From NCBI RefSeq assembly GCF_030689645.1, contig NZ_JAUYFU010000006.1, positions 1 through 64,000 on the forward strand: DNA of 64,000 nt, given 5' to 3'. Positions within the stretch are counted from its first letter, which is position 1. Each line of letters begins with the position of its first letter. The notes below the pieces were generated by a model. It was not told where the DNA came from. It made no database searches and worked only from the letters and a program-made list of their open reading frames with translations. A program made the position numbers and the translations under genes. Shown in pieces: positions 48,125-58,073 of this stretch. The DNA comes from Humidesulfovibrio sp. GTDB taxonomy: Bacteria > Desulfobacterota > Desulfovibrionia > Desulfovibrionales > Desulfovibrionaceae.

Positions 48125-49354
48125 ATGGATAGGGCACTCTTTCCCGATGGTGTGGAGCGCTGCTCCTTCGGCAAATTCGCGCTGTGGATGGGTTTCGTCA
48201 CTGCGTTCTTCCTGTTCGGCCTTTATGCGATGATCTTGATTTTCGCCAAGGGCATCGTTGTCACCGGACTGGACAACTACTTCGGATTCGGACTGTGGAT
48301 CACCTTCGACTTGGCGGTCATCGCCTTGGGCGCTGGTGCGTTCTTCACCGGATTCCTCAAGTATATTCTGAAAATCGACCAGCTTAAAAATATCATCAAC
48401 CTGACGGTAATCATCGGGTTTATCTGCTACTCGGGCGCCATGCTCGTCCTCACCATGGACATCGGTCAGCCGATCCGTGCATGGTTCGGCTACTGGCACC
48501 CCAACGTCCACTCCATGCTGACGGAAGTCATCTTCTGCATCACCTGCTACTGCCTGGTGCTCATCATCGAGTACGTTCCCCTGATCCTTGAGCAGAAGCA
48601 GTTGAACAAGATCCCCTTCCTGCACCACCTTGCCCACAACATGCACGTGAACATGGCTCTCTTCGCCGGCATCGGCGCGTTCCTGTCCACGTTCCACCAG
48701 GGTTCCCTGGGCGGCATGTACGGTGTGCTCATGGGCCGTCCCTATGCCTTCCGAGAGGGCTTCTTCATCTGGCCCTGGACGTTCTTCCTGTTCGTCCTTT
48801 CCGCTGTCGGCTCCGGGCCCATCTTCACAGTTCTGTGCTGCACGCTCATGGAAAAGATGACCGGCCGCAAGCTGGTTGACTTCAAGACCAAGGCCCTCAT
48901 GGGCAAAATTGCCGGCACCATGCTCACCGTCTACATCTTCTTCAAGATCCTGGACACCTGGGCCTGGGCCAACAATTTCCTGCCCAGCGTCGGCATGACC
49001 TTCGATCAGATGTTCTACGGCATCATCTACGGCAAGTGGCTGATGTTCACCGAGATCATCCTGTGCGGTTTGGTTCCGGCCATCATGCTCATCACTCCGA
49101 GCATCCGCAACAACCCCACGCTGTTGTACACTGCAGGCATTCTGGACTGTATCGGCGTGACCCTGAACCGCTACCTGTTCACGGTCCAGGCCATCGCCAT
49201 CCCGGTGATGCCCTTCGATTCCTGGCAGTTCTACTACCCGAACTGGACTGAGTGGTCGACCTGCGGCATGATCGTTGCCTACGGCGTCATTGTCATGAGT
49301 CTGTCTTACCGCTACTTGCCCGTGTTCCCCCAGGAACGCGCCCTGAACAAGTAG
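48125..49354 (+). CDS. qrcD: Qrc complex NrfD/PsrC-like membrane subunit (QrcD-like)
   Basis: Polytopic membrane protein with NrfD-like features; directly after qrcC. Confidence 0.92.
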   Translation: MDRALFPDGVERCSFGKFALWMGFVTAFFLFGLYAMILIFAKGIVVTGLDNYFGFGLWITFDLAVIALGAGAFFTGFLKYILKIDQLKNIINLTVIIGFICYSGAMLVLTMDIGQPIRAWFGYWHPNVHSMLTEVIFCITCYCLVLIIEYVPLILEQKQLNKIPFLHHLAHNMHVNMALFAGIGAFLSTFHQGSLGGMYGVLMGRPYAFREGFFIWPWTFFLFVLSAVGSGPIFTVLCCTLMEKMTGRKLVDFKTKALMGKIAGTMLTVYIFFKILDTWAWANNFLPSVGMTFDQMFYGIIYGKWLMFTEIILCGLVPAIMLITPSIRNNPTLLYTAGILDCIGVTLNRYLFTVQAIAIPVMPFDSWQFYYPNWTEWSTCGMIVAYGVIVMSLSYRYLPVFPQERALNK

Positions 49355-49376
49355 TTTACAGCTTCCCTTGATTCCT

Positions 49377-49409
49377 AGAGCCCGGCCACAAGGTCGGGCT
49401 CTTTTTTTG
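49377..49409 (+). terminator. Intrinsic terminator after qrc operon
   Basis: AGAGCCCGGCCacaaGGTCGGGCTCTTTTTTT. Confidence 0.93.
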
Positions 49410-49620
49410 TTGTCTTTGGCCAGCGCAGGGCCGGTGGCTTCCGCGTTGTCGGTTGTGGACTCCATTCTGCTTGACGCCTGGGTAGGTTTGACCGGCCGAA
49501 GGGGGCTTCTGCCGCTGCTTACAATGGTTAGCGCCAGTGAAACCCCTTTCCCTGCTGTCTCAGCGTCTCTCCGCTTCCTCTCCCGCAATGAGACGGAATG
49601 ATTGCTCATCCCTTCGAAAC

Positions 49621-49677
49621 CTACAAATCTTACACAAATCTTACACCGCACCTCTAATTTCCTACACCTCTCTTACT
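49621..49677 (+). promoter_or_regulatory. Candidate KdpE operator (tandem 11-bp direct repeats)
   Basis: ct(ACAAATCTTAC)(ACAAATCTTAC)ACC then ccTACAcctctcTTACt; direct-repeat layout like OmpR-family sites, about 60-120 bp upstream of the kdp genes. Confidence 0.65.
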
Positions 49678-49737
49678 CGGGCAGTGCTATTCCTCCACAC
49701 AAGAACCCGGCGTGATGCTGGGAGGAGGCATGCAAAC

Positions 49738-49854
49738 ATGGAATTGTTGAACAACCCCTCCGACCTCGCCTGCGGCCTGTTGGCCCTGTTTGCGGTGGCG
49801 GCCACCCTTGGCCTCGTGCGGCTGGTGGAGCGCGTGCGGGAGATAGGCTCATGA
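49738..49854 (+). CDS. 38-aa putative single-TM protein preceding kdpF
   Basis: MELLNNPSDLACGLLALFAVAATLGLVRLVERVREIGS*; SD GGAGGAGG 9 nt upstream; stop overlaps kdpF ATG (ATGA). Confidence 0.7.
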   Translation: MELLNNPSDLACGLLALFAVAATLGLVRLVERVREIGS

Positions 49855-49943
49855 GCGCCATCACCATTCTCGCAGGCATAGTGGTGCTGGCACTGCTGGC
49901 CTACCTCGGCGTGGCCCTGCTGAACCCGGAGGCCTTCGAATGA
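49851..49943 (+). CDS. kdpF: KdpF, small subunit of K+-transporting ATPase
   Basis: [30 protein letters not shown] (30 aa) immediately upstream of and overlapping kdpA; below ORF-track length cutoff. Confidence 0.9.
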   Translation: MSAITILAGIVVLALLAYLGVALLNPEAFE

Positions 49944-51718
49944 TGTCCGCCATAGACTTTGCGCAGCTTTGCGTTTTCCTTGTACTCCTGCTGGGCCTGT
50001 CCTGGCCACTGGGCAAACACATGGCCGCCGTGCTTGAGGGCCGCGACCACCCCCTTGCCCGCGTTCTTGGCTGGCTGGAGCGAGGTCTGTACCGCGTCTG
50101 CGGCGTTGATCCGGCCCAGGAGATGGACTGGAAGATGTACGCATTGGCCATGTTCTTGTTCAATATGGTCGGCTTCGCCGCGTTGTATATTCTGCTCCGT
50201 GCTCAAGCCTTGCTTCCCCTCAACTCGGTAGGCCTGGCGGGCATGGCGCCGGACCTGGCCTTCAACACGGCCATGAGCTTCACCACCAACACCAACTGGC
50301 AGGCCTACGGCGGCGAGAGCGCTGTGAGCCACCTGACCCAGATGCTGGGCCTCACCGTGCACAACTTCGTGTCTGCGGCCACAGGCATTGCGGTACTGAC
50401 GGCGCTTATCCGGGGCCTCACCCGGCGCGAGACGCGCGCAATCGGCAATTTCTGGGCCGACCTGGTTCGCTCCACACTGTACATCCTGCTGCCGCTGGCT
50501 ATGGTCTTGTCCCTGGCGCTTTGCTGGCAGGGCGTGCCCCAGACCTTCGCAGGCGCGGTGAACGCCACGCTTACCGAGTCCGTGGCCTATGAGATCCCGC
50601 CCAGCGCGGACGACTTCAAGGCCGACCCCACGCTCAAGCCTGCGCCCGTCACAGCCACGGAGCAGACCATCATGCGCGGGCCCATAGCCTCGCAGGAGGC
50701 CATCAAGATGCTGGGCACCAACGGCGGCGGCTTCTTCAACGCCAACAGCGCCCATCCGTACGAGAATCCCACTCCGCTTTCGAACCTTTTGGAGATGCTG
50801 GCCATCCTCATCATTCCGGCGGGCCTGTGCCACGCTTTTGGCCGTATGGTGAACGACAAGCGCCAGGGGTGGGTGCTGATCTATGCCATGACGACACTTT
50901 TCTTGGGTTTTATTGTCTTGTGCTGGTGGGCCGAAAGTCAGGGCGTGCCCCAGGTGGCGGCCATCACCGGGGGACCATTCACAGGGAACATGGAGGGCAA
51001 GGAGCTGCGCTTCGGCATTCTGAACTCCGCGCTCTTCGCCACCGTCACCACAGCCGCCTCCTGCGGCGCGGTGAACGCCATGCACGACTCCTTCACGCCC
51101 CTTGGCGGCATGGTCCCCATGGTGCTCATGCAGCTGGGCGAGGTTGTGTTCGGCGGCGTGGGCAGCGGGCTTTACGGCATGCTGGTGTTCGCCATCATCG
51201 CGGTGTTCGTGGCCGGACTCATGGTGGGCCGTACGCCGGAATACCTGGGCAAGAAGATCGAGGCTTTTGAAACCAAGATGTGCTCCGTCATCATCATGAT
51301 GCCGCTCTTTGGCGTGCTCATGGGCACGGCCTGGGCGGTGCTGACAGAGCTGGGGCGCGGGGCCGTGGCCAACCCCGGCGCGCATGGATTCAGTGAGATT
51401 CTGTACGCCTTCTCGAGCATGGCCAACAACAACGGCAGCGCCTTTGCGGGGCTTTCCGCCAATAACGCGCTGTACAACCTGCTGGGCGGATTCGTCATGT
51501 TCACCAGCCGCTTCTGGCTGGCCATCCCGGTGCTGGCCCTGGCCGGTTCGCTGGCGGGCAAGAAGATGGTTCCTGCAAGCGCGGGCACCCTGCCCACGCA
51601 CAAGCCGCTGTTCTGCGGCCTGCTTGTATCGGTGGTGCTCGTGGTGGGCGCGCTGACCTTCATCCCGGCCTTGGCCCTTGGCCCCATCGTGGAACACCTT
51701 CAGATGCTCGGGCGCTAG
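49940..51718 (+). CDS. kdpA: K+-transporting ATPase subunit A
   Basis: [13 protein letters not shown]..., [43 protein letters not shown]. Confidence 0.98.
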   Translation: MMSAIDFAQLCVFLVLLLGLSWPLGKHMAAVLEGRDHPLARVLGWLERGLYRVCGVDPAQEMDWKMYALAMFLFNMVGFAALYILLRAQALLPLNSVGLAGMAPDLAFNTAMSFTTNTNWQAYGGESAVSHLTQMLGLTVHNFVSAATGIAVLTALIRGLTRRETRAIGNFWADLVRSTLYILLPLAMVLSLALCWQGVPQTFAGAVNATLTESVAYEIPPSADDFKADPTLKPAPVTATEQTIMRGPIASQEAIKMLGTNGGGFFNANSAHPYENPTPLSNLLEMLAILIIPAGLCHAFGRMVNDKRQGWVLIYAMTTLFLGFIVLCWWAESQGVPQVAAITGGPFTGNMEGKELRFGILNSALFATVTTAASCGAVNAMHDSFTPLGGMVPMVLMQLGEVVFGGVGSGLYGMLVFAIIAVFVAGLMVGRTPEYLGKKIEAFETKMCSVIIMMPLFGVLMGTAWAVLTELGRGAVANPGAHGFSEILYAFSSMANNNGSAFAGLSANNALYNLLGGFVMFTSRFWLAIPVLALAGSLAGKKMVPASAGTLPTHKPLFCGLLVSVVLVVGALTFIPALALGPIVEHLQMLGR

Positions 51719-51732
51719 CCCTGCCAAGGAGC

Positions 51733-53853
51733 ATGAATCATATGACCATCAAGGCACAGAAATCCGCCGGGCGTCCTCTCTTCGACCCGGCCATCGTGCG
51801 GGCCGCCGCGCTGGACTCCTTCCGCAAGCTGGACCCGCGCGTTCAGGTGCGCAATCCCGTCATGTTCACCGTGTACATTGGCAGCATGCTGACCACCGTG
51901 CTGTTCCTTCAGGCCGGCTTTCTCGAATGGACGGGCGGCACGGGCGAGGAAAAGGCGAGTTTCATCCTGGCCATTTCGCTATGGCTGTGGTTCACGGTCA
52001 TCTTCGCCAACTTTGCCGAGGCCATGGCCGAGGGGCGTGGCAAGGCCCAGGCGGCGACGTTGCGCCAGGCCAGGGCCGAGACTCCGGCCCGCAGGCTCAT
52101 GGGCGAATCCCGCGATTCCGCCAGCGAGAGCGTGTCCTCCACGGCCCTGCGCAAGAGCGACATCGTGCTTGTTCAGACCGGCGAGACCATCCCCTGCGAC
52201 GGCGAAATCATTGACGGCGTGGCGTCAGTCGACGAGAGCGCCATCACCGGCGAGAGCGCGCCCGTCATCCGCGAGGCCGGTGGCGACCGGAGCGCCGTCA
52301 CTGGCGGCACGCGGGTGCTGTCCGACTCTATCGTGGTGCGCATCAGCGCCGACCCCGGCGAGACCTTTCTTGACCGCATGATCAGCATGGTGGAGGGGGC
52401 CAAGCGCCGCAAGACGCCAAACGAGATCGCCCTGAACATCCTGCTCGCCGCGCTCACCATCATCTTCCTGCTGGTGTGCGCCACCCTGCTGCCTTTCTCG
52501 TTGTACAGCGTTAACGCCGCAGGCAAGGGGACGGCCATCACCATCACGGTTTTGACCGCGCTCTTCGTCTGCCTCGCGCCAACCACCATCGGCGGTCTTT
52601 TGTCCTCCATAGGCATCGCAGGCATGGACAGGCTCATCCAGGCCAACGTCATCGCCATGAGCGGCCGTGCGGTGGAGGCCGCCGGCGACGTTGACGTGCT
52701 CCTGCTCGACAAAACCGGAACCATCACTCTGGGCAATCGCCAGGCTTCGGCCTTCCTGCCCGCGCCGGGCGTCACCGAGGCCGAACTGGCCGATGCGGCG
52801 CAGCTCTCCAGTTTGGTGGACGAGACCCCGGAGGGCCGCAGCATCGTGGTGCTGGCCAAGGAGAAGTTCGGCATTCGCCAGCGCGACGTGGGAAGCCTTG
52901 GCGCAACCTTCATCCCCTTCACCGCCCAAACGCGCATGAGCGGAGTGAACCTTCCTGGAAGCAGAAGCCTGCTCAAGGGCGCGCCGGACGCCATCGAGCG
53001 CCTGGTGGCCGATGCGGGCGGCGTGTTTCCAGAGGCTGTCGCCGGATTCGTGCAGGACATCGCCTCAGAGGGCGGCACCCCGCTGCTCGTGGCGGAGAAG
53101 ACCCAGGGCCGCGTGCGGGTTCTGGGAGCCGTGGGGCTCAAGGACATCGTCAAGGGCGGCATCCGCGAGAAATTCGCGGAACTCCGGCGCATGGGCATCA
53201 AGACGATAATGGTCACGGGCGACAACCCGCTCACCGCTGCGGCCATCGCCGCCGAGGCCGGGGTGGACGACTTCCTGGCCGAGGCCAAGCCCGAGACCAA
53301 GCTGGCGCTTATCCGCAAGATACAGGCCGAGGGACGGCTGGTGGCCATGACCGGCGACGGCACCAACGACGCCCCGGCGCTGGCCCAGGCCGACGTGGGC
53401 GTGGCCATGAACACCGGCACCCAGGCCGCCAAGGAGGCCGGGAACATGGTGGACCTGGACTCCAGCCCCACCAAGCTCATGGAGATCGTGCAGATCGGCA
53501 AGCAGCTCCTCATGACGCGCGGGGCGCTCACCACCTTCAGCATATCCAACGACATCGCCAAGTATTTCGCCGTCATCCCGGCAGCCTTTGTGGGCACGTA
53601 CCCGGCCTTGGGGGCACTCAACGTCATGGGTCTCGCCACCCCGCAGAGCGCCATCCTCTCGGCGGTCATCTTCAACGCGCTCGTAATCGTGGGGCTCATC
53701 CCGCTGGCCCTGCGCGGCGTAGCCTACAAGCCCGCTGGGGCGGGCACAGTGCTGCGCGACAACCTCATCATCTACGGCGGCGGCGGACTCATCGTCCCCT
53801 TCGTGGGCATCAAGCTCATCGATATGGCGCTTTCAGCCTGCGGCCTGGCATAA
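51733..53853 (+). CDS. kdpB: K+-transporting ATPase subunit B (P-type)
   Basis: [13 protein letters not shown] phosphorylation motif, [38 protein letters not shown]. Confidence 0.98.
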   Translation: MNHMTIKAQKSAGRPLFDPAIVRAAALDSFRKLDPRVQVRNPVMFTVYIGSMLTTVLFLQAGFLEWTGGTGEEKASFILAISLWLWFTVIFANFAEAMAEGRGKAQAATLRQARAETPARRLMGESRDSASESVSSTALRKSDIVLVQTGETIPCDGEIIDGVASVDESAITGESAPVIREAGGDRSAVTGGTRVLSDSIVVRISADPGETFLDRMISMVEGAKRRKTPNEIALNILLAALTIIFLLVCATLLPFSLYSVNAAGKGTAITITVLTALFVCLAPTTIGGLLSSIGIAGMDRLIQANVIAMSGRAVEAAGDVDVLLLDKTGTITLGNRQASAFLPAPGVTEAELADAAQLSSLVDETPEGRSIVVLAKEKFGIRQRDVGSLGATFIPFTAQTRMSGVNLPGSRSLLKGAPDAIERLVADAGGVFPEAVAGFVQDIASEGGTPLLVAEKTQGRVRVLGAVGLKDIVKGGIREKFAELRRMGIKTIMVTGDNPLTAAAIAAEAGVDDFLAEAKPETKLALIRKIQAEGRLVAMTGDGTNDAPALAQADVGVAMNTGTQAAKEAGNMVDLDSSPTKLMEIVQIGKQLLMTRGALTTFSISNDIAKYFAVIPAAFVGTYPALGALNVMGLATPQSAILSAVIFNALVIVGLIPLALRGVAYKPAGAGTVLRDNLIIYGGGGLIVPFVGIKLIDMALSACGLA

Positions 53854-53863
53854 GGAGGACATC

Positions 53864-54469
53864 ATGATCCGCGACATCCTGCACACCCTGCGCCCCGCCT
53901 GCCTCATGCTTGTGGCGTTGTCCCTCATCTCAGGCCTTGCCTACCCGGCAATGGTGACGGGCATGGCCCAGGCGCTCTTCCCGCGTCAGGCCAACGGCAG
54001 TCTTGTCACTTCCGGCGGCAAGGTCGTCGGGGCCGAACTCATCGGCCAGCAGTTCAGCGGCCCCGGCATGTTCTGGGGCCGGCCTTCGGCCACATCACCG
54101 CAACCGTACAACGCGGCGGCCAGCGGCGGATCCAACCTTGGTCCCACCAACCCGCAACGGCTCAAGAACGTGGCCGAGCGCGCCGAGGCCCTCCGCAACA
54201 CTCACGGCGATGGGCCTGTGCCCCAGGAACTGGTGGCAGCCTCGGGGTCGGGGCTTGATCCGCACATCAGCCCGGCGGCGGCTCAGTATCAGTTGGTGCG
54301 GGTGGCGCGGGAACGCGGCCTGGATGAGCCGTCCGTGCGCGCCCTGGTGGCCAAGCGCACAGAAGGCCGCCAACTGGGCTTCCTGGGCGAGGAGCGGGTG
54401 AACGTTCTGATGCTTAACCGGGACCTTGATTCGCTTGCCGGAAAAGCCCAGAATACGGGCAAGCAATAG
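53864..54469 (+). CDS. kdpC: K+-transporting ATPase subunit C
   Basis: [36 protein letters not shown]. Confidence 0.97.
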   Translation: MIRDILHTLRPACLMLVALSLISGLAYPAMVTGMAQALFPRQANGSLVTSGGKVVGAELIGQQFSGPGMFWGRPSATSPQPYNAAASGGSNLGPTNPQRLKNVAERAEALRNTHGDGPVPQELVAASGSGLDPHISPAAAQYQLVRVARERGLDEPSVRALVAKRTEGRQLGFLGEERVNVLMLNRDLDSLAGKAQNTGKQ

Positions 54470-54484
54470 GCCTGGGAGCCAAAC

Positions 54485-57229
54485 ATGAACGAAGTCAGAA
54501 ACGGCGCACGCCGCCCTGACCCCGAAGCGCTGCTGGCGCTGGCGGATAGAGAGGACAAGCGCCGCAGGCGCGGGAAGCTGCGCATCTTCTTCGGCGCTGC
54601 GCCCGGCGTGGGCAAGACCTACTCCATGCTTACCGAGGCCTACACCCAGCAGGCTGAAGGGCGAGACGTGCTGGCCGGAGTGGTGGAGACCCATGGCCGG
54701 GGCGAGACCGAGGCGCTCTTGGCCGGACTGGAGCTGCTGCCCCGCGTGCAGGTTGAGTACAAGGGCCACACGCTCACCGAGTTCGACCTGGACGGGGCGC
54801 TGGCCCGCAGGCCCGCCCTGGTGCTTGTGGACGAGCTGGCCCACACCAACGCGCCGGACTCTCGCCACGAGAAGCGCTGGCAGGACGTGTTGGAGCTGCT
54901 CGACCACAACATTGACGTCTACACCACGATGAACGTGCAGCATGTGGAGAGCATCTCCGACGTGGTGTCGCAGATCACCGGCATTCCCGTGCGCGAGACC
55001 GTGCCCGATTCCATGCTGGAGCAGGCCGAGGAACTCGTGCTGGTGGACTTGCCCCCGGACGACCTCCTGAAGCGCCTGCGCGAAGGCAAGGTGTACATCC
55101 CGCGCCAGGCCGAGGCCGCAGAGAAGAACTTCTTCCGCCCCGGCAACATCACCGCCCTGCGCGAGCTGGCCCTGCGCGTGGTGGCCGACCGCGTGAACAC
55201 CGAAGTATGCGTCTACCGCAAGGGCCAGGCAATCGAGGTCACCTGGCCCACCTCGGGCAGGCTGCTGGTTTGCGTGGGCCCCAGCCCCACCTCGGCCCGG
55301 CTCGTGCGGGCCACCAAGCGCATGGCCGCCAGCCAGCACGCCCAGTGGATAGCGGCCTATGTGGAGACGCAGCCGCTTTCCCCCTCGGATCCGCGACACA
55401 ACCAGGTGGTGCAAAACCTGCGCCTGGCCGAGCGGCTGGGCGCGGAGGTGGTCACGCTTTCGGGCCGGAGCATTACCGAGGAGATCCTGACCCTGGCGCG
55501 CTCCCGCAACATCTCGACCATCGTCATAGGCAAGCCGGTGCGCCCAAGGCTCATGGACATGGTGCTCGGCAGCCCGGTGGATGATCTCATCCGCAGGAGC
55601 GCCGAGATCGACGTGCAGGTCATCCGGGGGGACGAGGGCGACGGCCCAAGGCCCCAGGCCGCGCCTGCCAGGCCTTCGCCCGTGGACTGGAAGGGATACG
55701 GCCAGAGCCTGCTCGCCGTGACCGTCTGCTCCGCCCTGTGCTTCATCATGTTCCCGTACTTCGAGCTGGCCAACCTCATCATGGTCTATCTCGTGGGCAC
55801 CATGTACATCGCCAGCCGCCACGGCCAGGGGCCGGGCATCCTGTCCTCGGCCCTGGGGGTGCTCTGCTTCGACGTGCTCTTCGTGCCTCCGCTTTTCAGC
55901 CTGGCCGTCTCCGATACACAGTACCTGTTCACCTTCGCCATCATGTTCGTGGTTGCCCTGGTCATGAGCCGCCTCACGGCGCAGGTGCGTCAGCAGGCAG
56001 AGGCCGCCCGAGCCCGCGAGGCCCGTACTCAGGTGGTGCTGGCCCTCTCCCGCGAGCTGGCCGCCTCGCGCGGGACGGAAAGGCTTCTGCGCATCGCCAT
56101 CGAGCACCTGTCCCAGTTGTTCGTGTGCAGAGCTCTGGCCTTCCTGCCCGACTACGAGGGGCATCTCAAGGAGCACGTGGGCGACAAGGACGCCTTTCGC
56201 GTCACCAATAAGGGTGAAAGCGTGGCCCAGTGGGTCTTCGCCAATGGGCAGCCCGCAGGGCTTGGCACCAGCACCCTGCCCACCAGCGGCGCGCTGTATG
56301 TGCCGTTCGTGGGCCTCAAAGGCACCCTGGGCGTGCTGGGCCTGCGGCCCGAGACCGAGGGCGCGCTGTTTTCGCCCGAGCAGACGCACATGATCGAGAC
56401 CCTGGCCCGGCAGGTGGCGCTCGCCCTGGAGGTGGAGCGGCTGGAAACCGAGAGCCTGCACGCCCAGATGGAGGCCGAGACCGAGCGCCTCAAGGCCTCG
56501 CTCTTGTCCTCCGTCACCCACGACCTGCAAACCCCGTTGGCGGCCATCATGGGCTCGGCGGACAGTTTGGCCGCCGTGGGCGAGACCCTGGCCACCGAGC
56601 AGCGCCGGGCGCTTGCCGTGAACATCTACGACGAGGCCGAGCGCCTGTCCCGGCTCATCTCCAATCTGTTGCGCATGACCAAGCTTGAGTCCGGCACCTT
56701 GAAGCCCGACCTGCAACTCCAATCCATTGAGGAGCCCCTGGGCGCAGCCCTTAGGCTGGTGGAGAAGCACCTGGCCGGGCGTGAGCTGCAGATGGACGTC
56801 CCGGGGGACCTGCCTCTTGTGGAAGTGGACGGGGTGCTCATGGAGCAGCTCCTGCTGAACCTCTTGGAGAATGCCGCTAAGTACACGCCCCAGGGTTCGC
56901 CCGTGGCCATCGCCGCTCGGGCCGCCCGGAACAGCGGCGGCGGCGTGGAGATCGAGGTGGCGGACAGGGGACCAGGACTGGCGCCGGACGAGAGGGAAAA
57001 GGTCTTTGACCTGTTCTATCAGGGACAGGGGGCTGGCGGTCCGACTGGCGGGCGCAAGGGCTACGGCATTGGCCTGGCCATCTGCCGGGCCATTGCACAG
57101 GTGCATGGCGGGGCCATCCGGGCGGAGAACCGCGCAGACGGCGGAGCCGCGTTCATCGTGACCCTGCCCGCGCCGCGCAAACGCCTGCTGCCCGACCAGG
57201 ATGCTGACAAGGACGAGGAGGCTTCGTGA
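54485..57229 (+). CDS. kdpD: Osmosensitive K+ channel histidine kinase KdpD
   Basis: KLRIFFGAAPGVGKTYSMLTEAY N-term, USP domain, DUF4118 TMs, SSVTHDLQTPLAAIMGSADSL H-box. Confidence 0.97.
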   Translation: MNEVRNGARRPDPEALLALADREDKRRRRGKLRIFFGAAPGVGKTYSMLTEAYTQQAEGRDVLAGVVETHGRGETEALLAGLELLPRVQVEYKGHTLTEFDLDGALARRPALVLVDELAHTNAPDSRHEKRWQDVLELLDHNIDVYTTMNVQHVESISDVVSQITGIPVRETVPDSMLEQAEELVLVDLPPDDLLKRLREGKVYIPRQAEAAEKNFFRPGNITALRELALRVVADRVNTEVCVYRKGQAIEVTWPTSGRLLVCVGPSPTSARLVRATKRMAASQHAQWIAAYVETQPLSPSDPRHNQVVQNLRLAERLGAEVVTLSGRSITEEILTLARSRNISTIVIGKPVRPRLMDMVLGSPVDDLIRRSAEIDVQVIRGDEGDGPRPQAAPARPSPVDWKGYGQSLLAVTVCSALCFIMFPYFELANLIMVYLVGTMYIASRHGQGPGILSSALGVLCFDVLFVPPLFSLAVSDTQYLFTFAIMFVVALVMSRLTAQVRQQAEAARAREARTQVVLALSRELAASRGTERLLRIAIEHLSQLFVCRALAFLPDYEGHLKEHVGDKDAFRVTNKGESVAQWVFANGQPAGLGTSTLPTSGALYVPFVGLKGTLGVLGLRPETEGALFSPEQTHMIETLARQVALALEVERLETESLHAQMEAETERLKASLLSSVTHDLQTPLAAIMGSADSLAAVGETLATEQRRALAVNIYDEAERLSRLISNLLRMTKLESGTLKPDLQLQSIEEPLGAALRLVEKHLAGRELQMDVPGDLPLVEVDGVLMEQLLLNLLENAAKYTPQGSPVAIAARAARNSGGGVEIEVADRGPGLAPDEREKVFDLFYQGQGAGGPTGGRKGYGIGLAICRAIAQVHGGAIRAENRADGGAAFIVTLPAPRKRLLPDQDADKDEEAS

Positions 57230-57936
57230 GTGCGGACAAGATCCCTGTGCTGGTGATCGAGGATGAGGCGCCCATCCGCTGCTTTTTGCGGGCCTACCTG
57301 GAAAGCCGGGACTTCAAGCTCATCGAGGCCGAAAGCGGAGAGGAAGGCCTGGGCCTGGCCGCCTCGCACCAGCCCGCCCTCATCCTGCTTGACCTGGGCC
57401 TGCCGGGCATGGACGGGCTGGAGGTCATCCGGCGCATCCGAGAATGGACGGCCACGCCCATCCTGGTGCTCTCCGCCCGCGGCAAGGAGCAGGACAAAAT
57501 CGACGCCCTGGACGCCGGGGCCGACGATTACCTCATCAAGCCCTTCGGCGTGGGCGAGCTTTCCGCGCGCATGCGCGTGGCCTTGAGGCATGCCGTCCAG
57601 AATGGCGGCGGCCTTGCGCCCGACCCCGTGTTCCGCTGCGGAGAGCTTGTGGTGGACCTGCCCGCGCGCCGGGTCCGCATGGCCGGGCAGGAGGTCCGCC
57701 TCACGCCCATTGAATTTAAGCTGCTTGCCTTTTTGGTGCGCCACGCGGGCAAGGTGGTGACGCACCGCCAGCTCCTCAAGGAGGTATGGGGCAGCGCGCG
57801 CGAGGACCAGTCCCACTATCCGCGCATCTACGTCCACCAGCTCCGCCACAAAATCGAGCCTGACCCGGCCAGGCCGCGCTTCCTGCGCACGGAGACGGGC
57901 ATCGGCTATCGTCTGGAAGAGGGCGAAGCCGTCTGA
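57226..57936 (+). CDS. kdpE: Response regulator KdpE
   Basis: Receiver domain and OmpR-type winged helix; GTG start overlaps the kdpD stop. Confidence 0.97.
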   Translation: MSADKIPVLVIEDEAPIRCFLRAYLESRDFKLIEAESGEEGLGLAASHQPALILLDLGLPGMDGLEVIRRIREWTATPILVLSARGKEQDKIDALDAGADDYLIKPFGVGELSARMRVALRHAVQNGGGLAPDPVFRCGELVVDLPARRVRMAGQEVRLTPIEFKLLAFLVRHAGKVVTHRQLLKEVWGSAREDQSHYPRIYVHQLRHKIEPDPARPRFLRTETGIGYRLEEGEAV

Positions 57937-58073
57937 CCGGCATGGCCGCTACAGTGCGCCGGGCCTAAGCGCTCCAGGCCGAAGGGGCAATGGCCGCTGG
58001 CCTGACCGTCTGCGCCCGCCGACGGTGAAGCTCTCTGGCGGGATGAAAGGGGCAAGAGCCCCTCGCTTCGTCT

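Noticed and set aside
47306-49651. 781-aa minus-strand ORF antisense to qrcC/qrcD
   Set aside because: Shadow ORF; no recognisable family, Qrc genes on the + strand are well supported.
54095-57106. 1003-aa minus-strand ORF antisense to kdpD
   Set aside because: Low-complexity His/Gly/Gln-rich translation typical of the antisense frame of a GC-rich gene; kdpD on the + strand is unambiguous.
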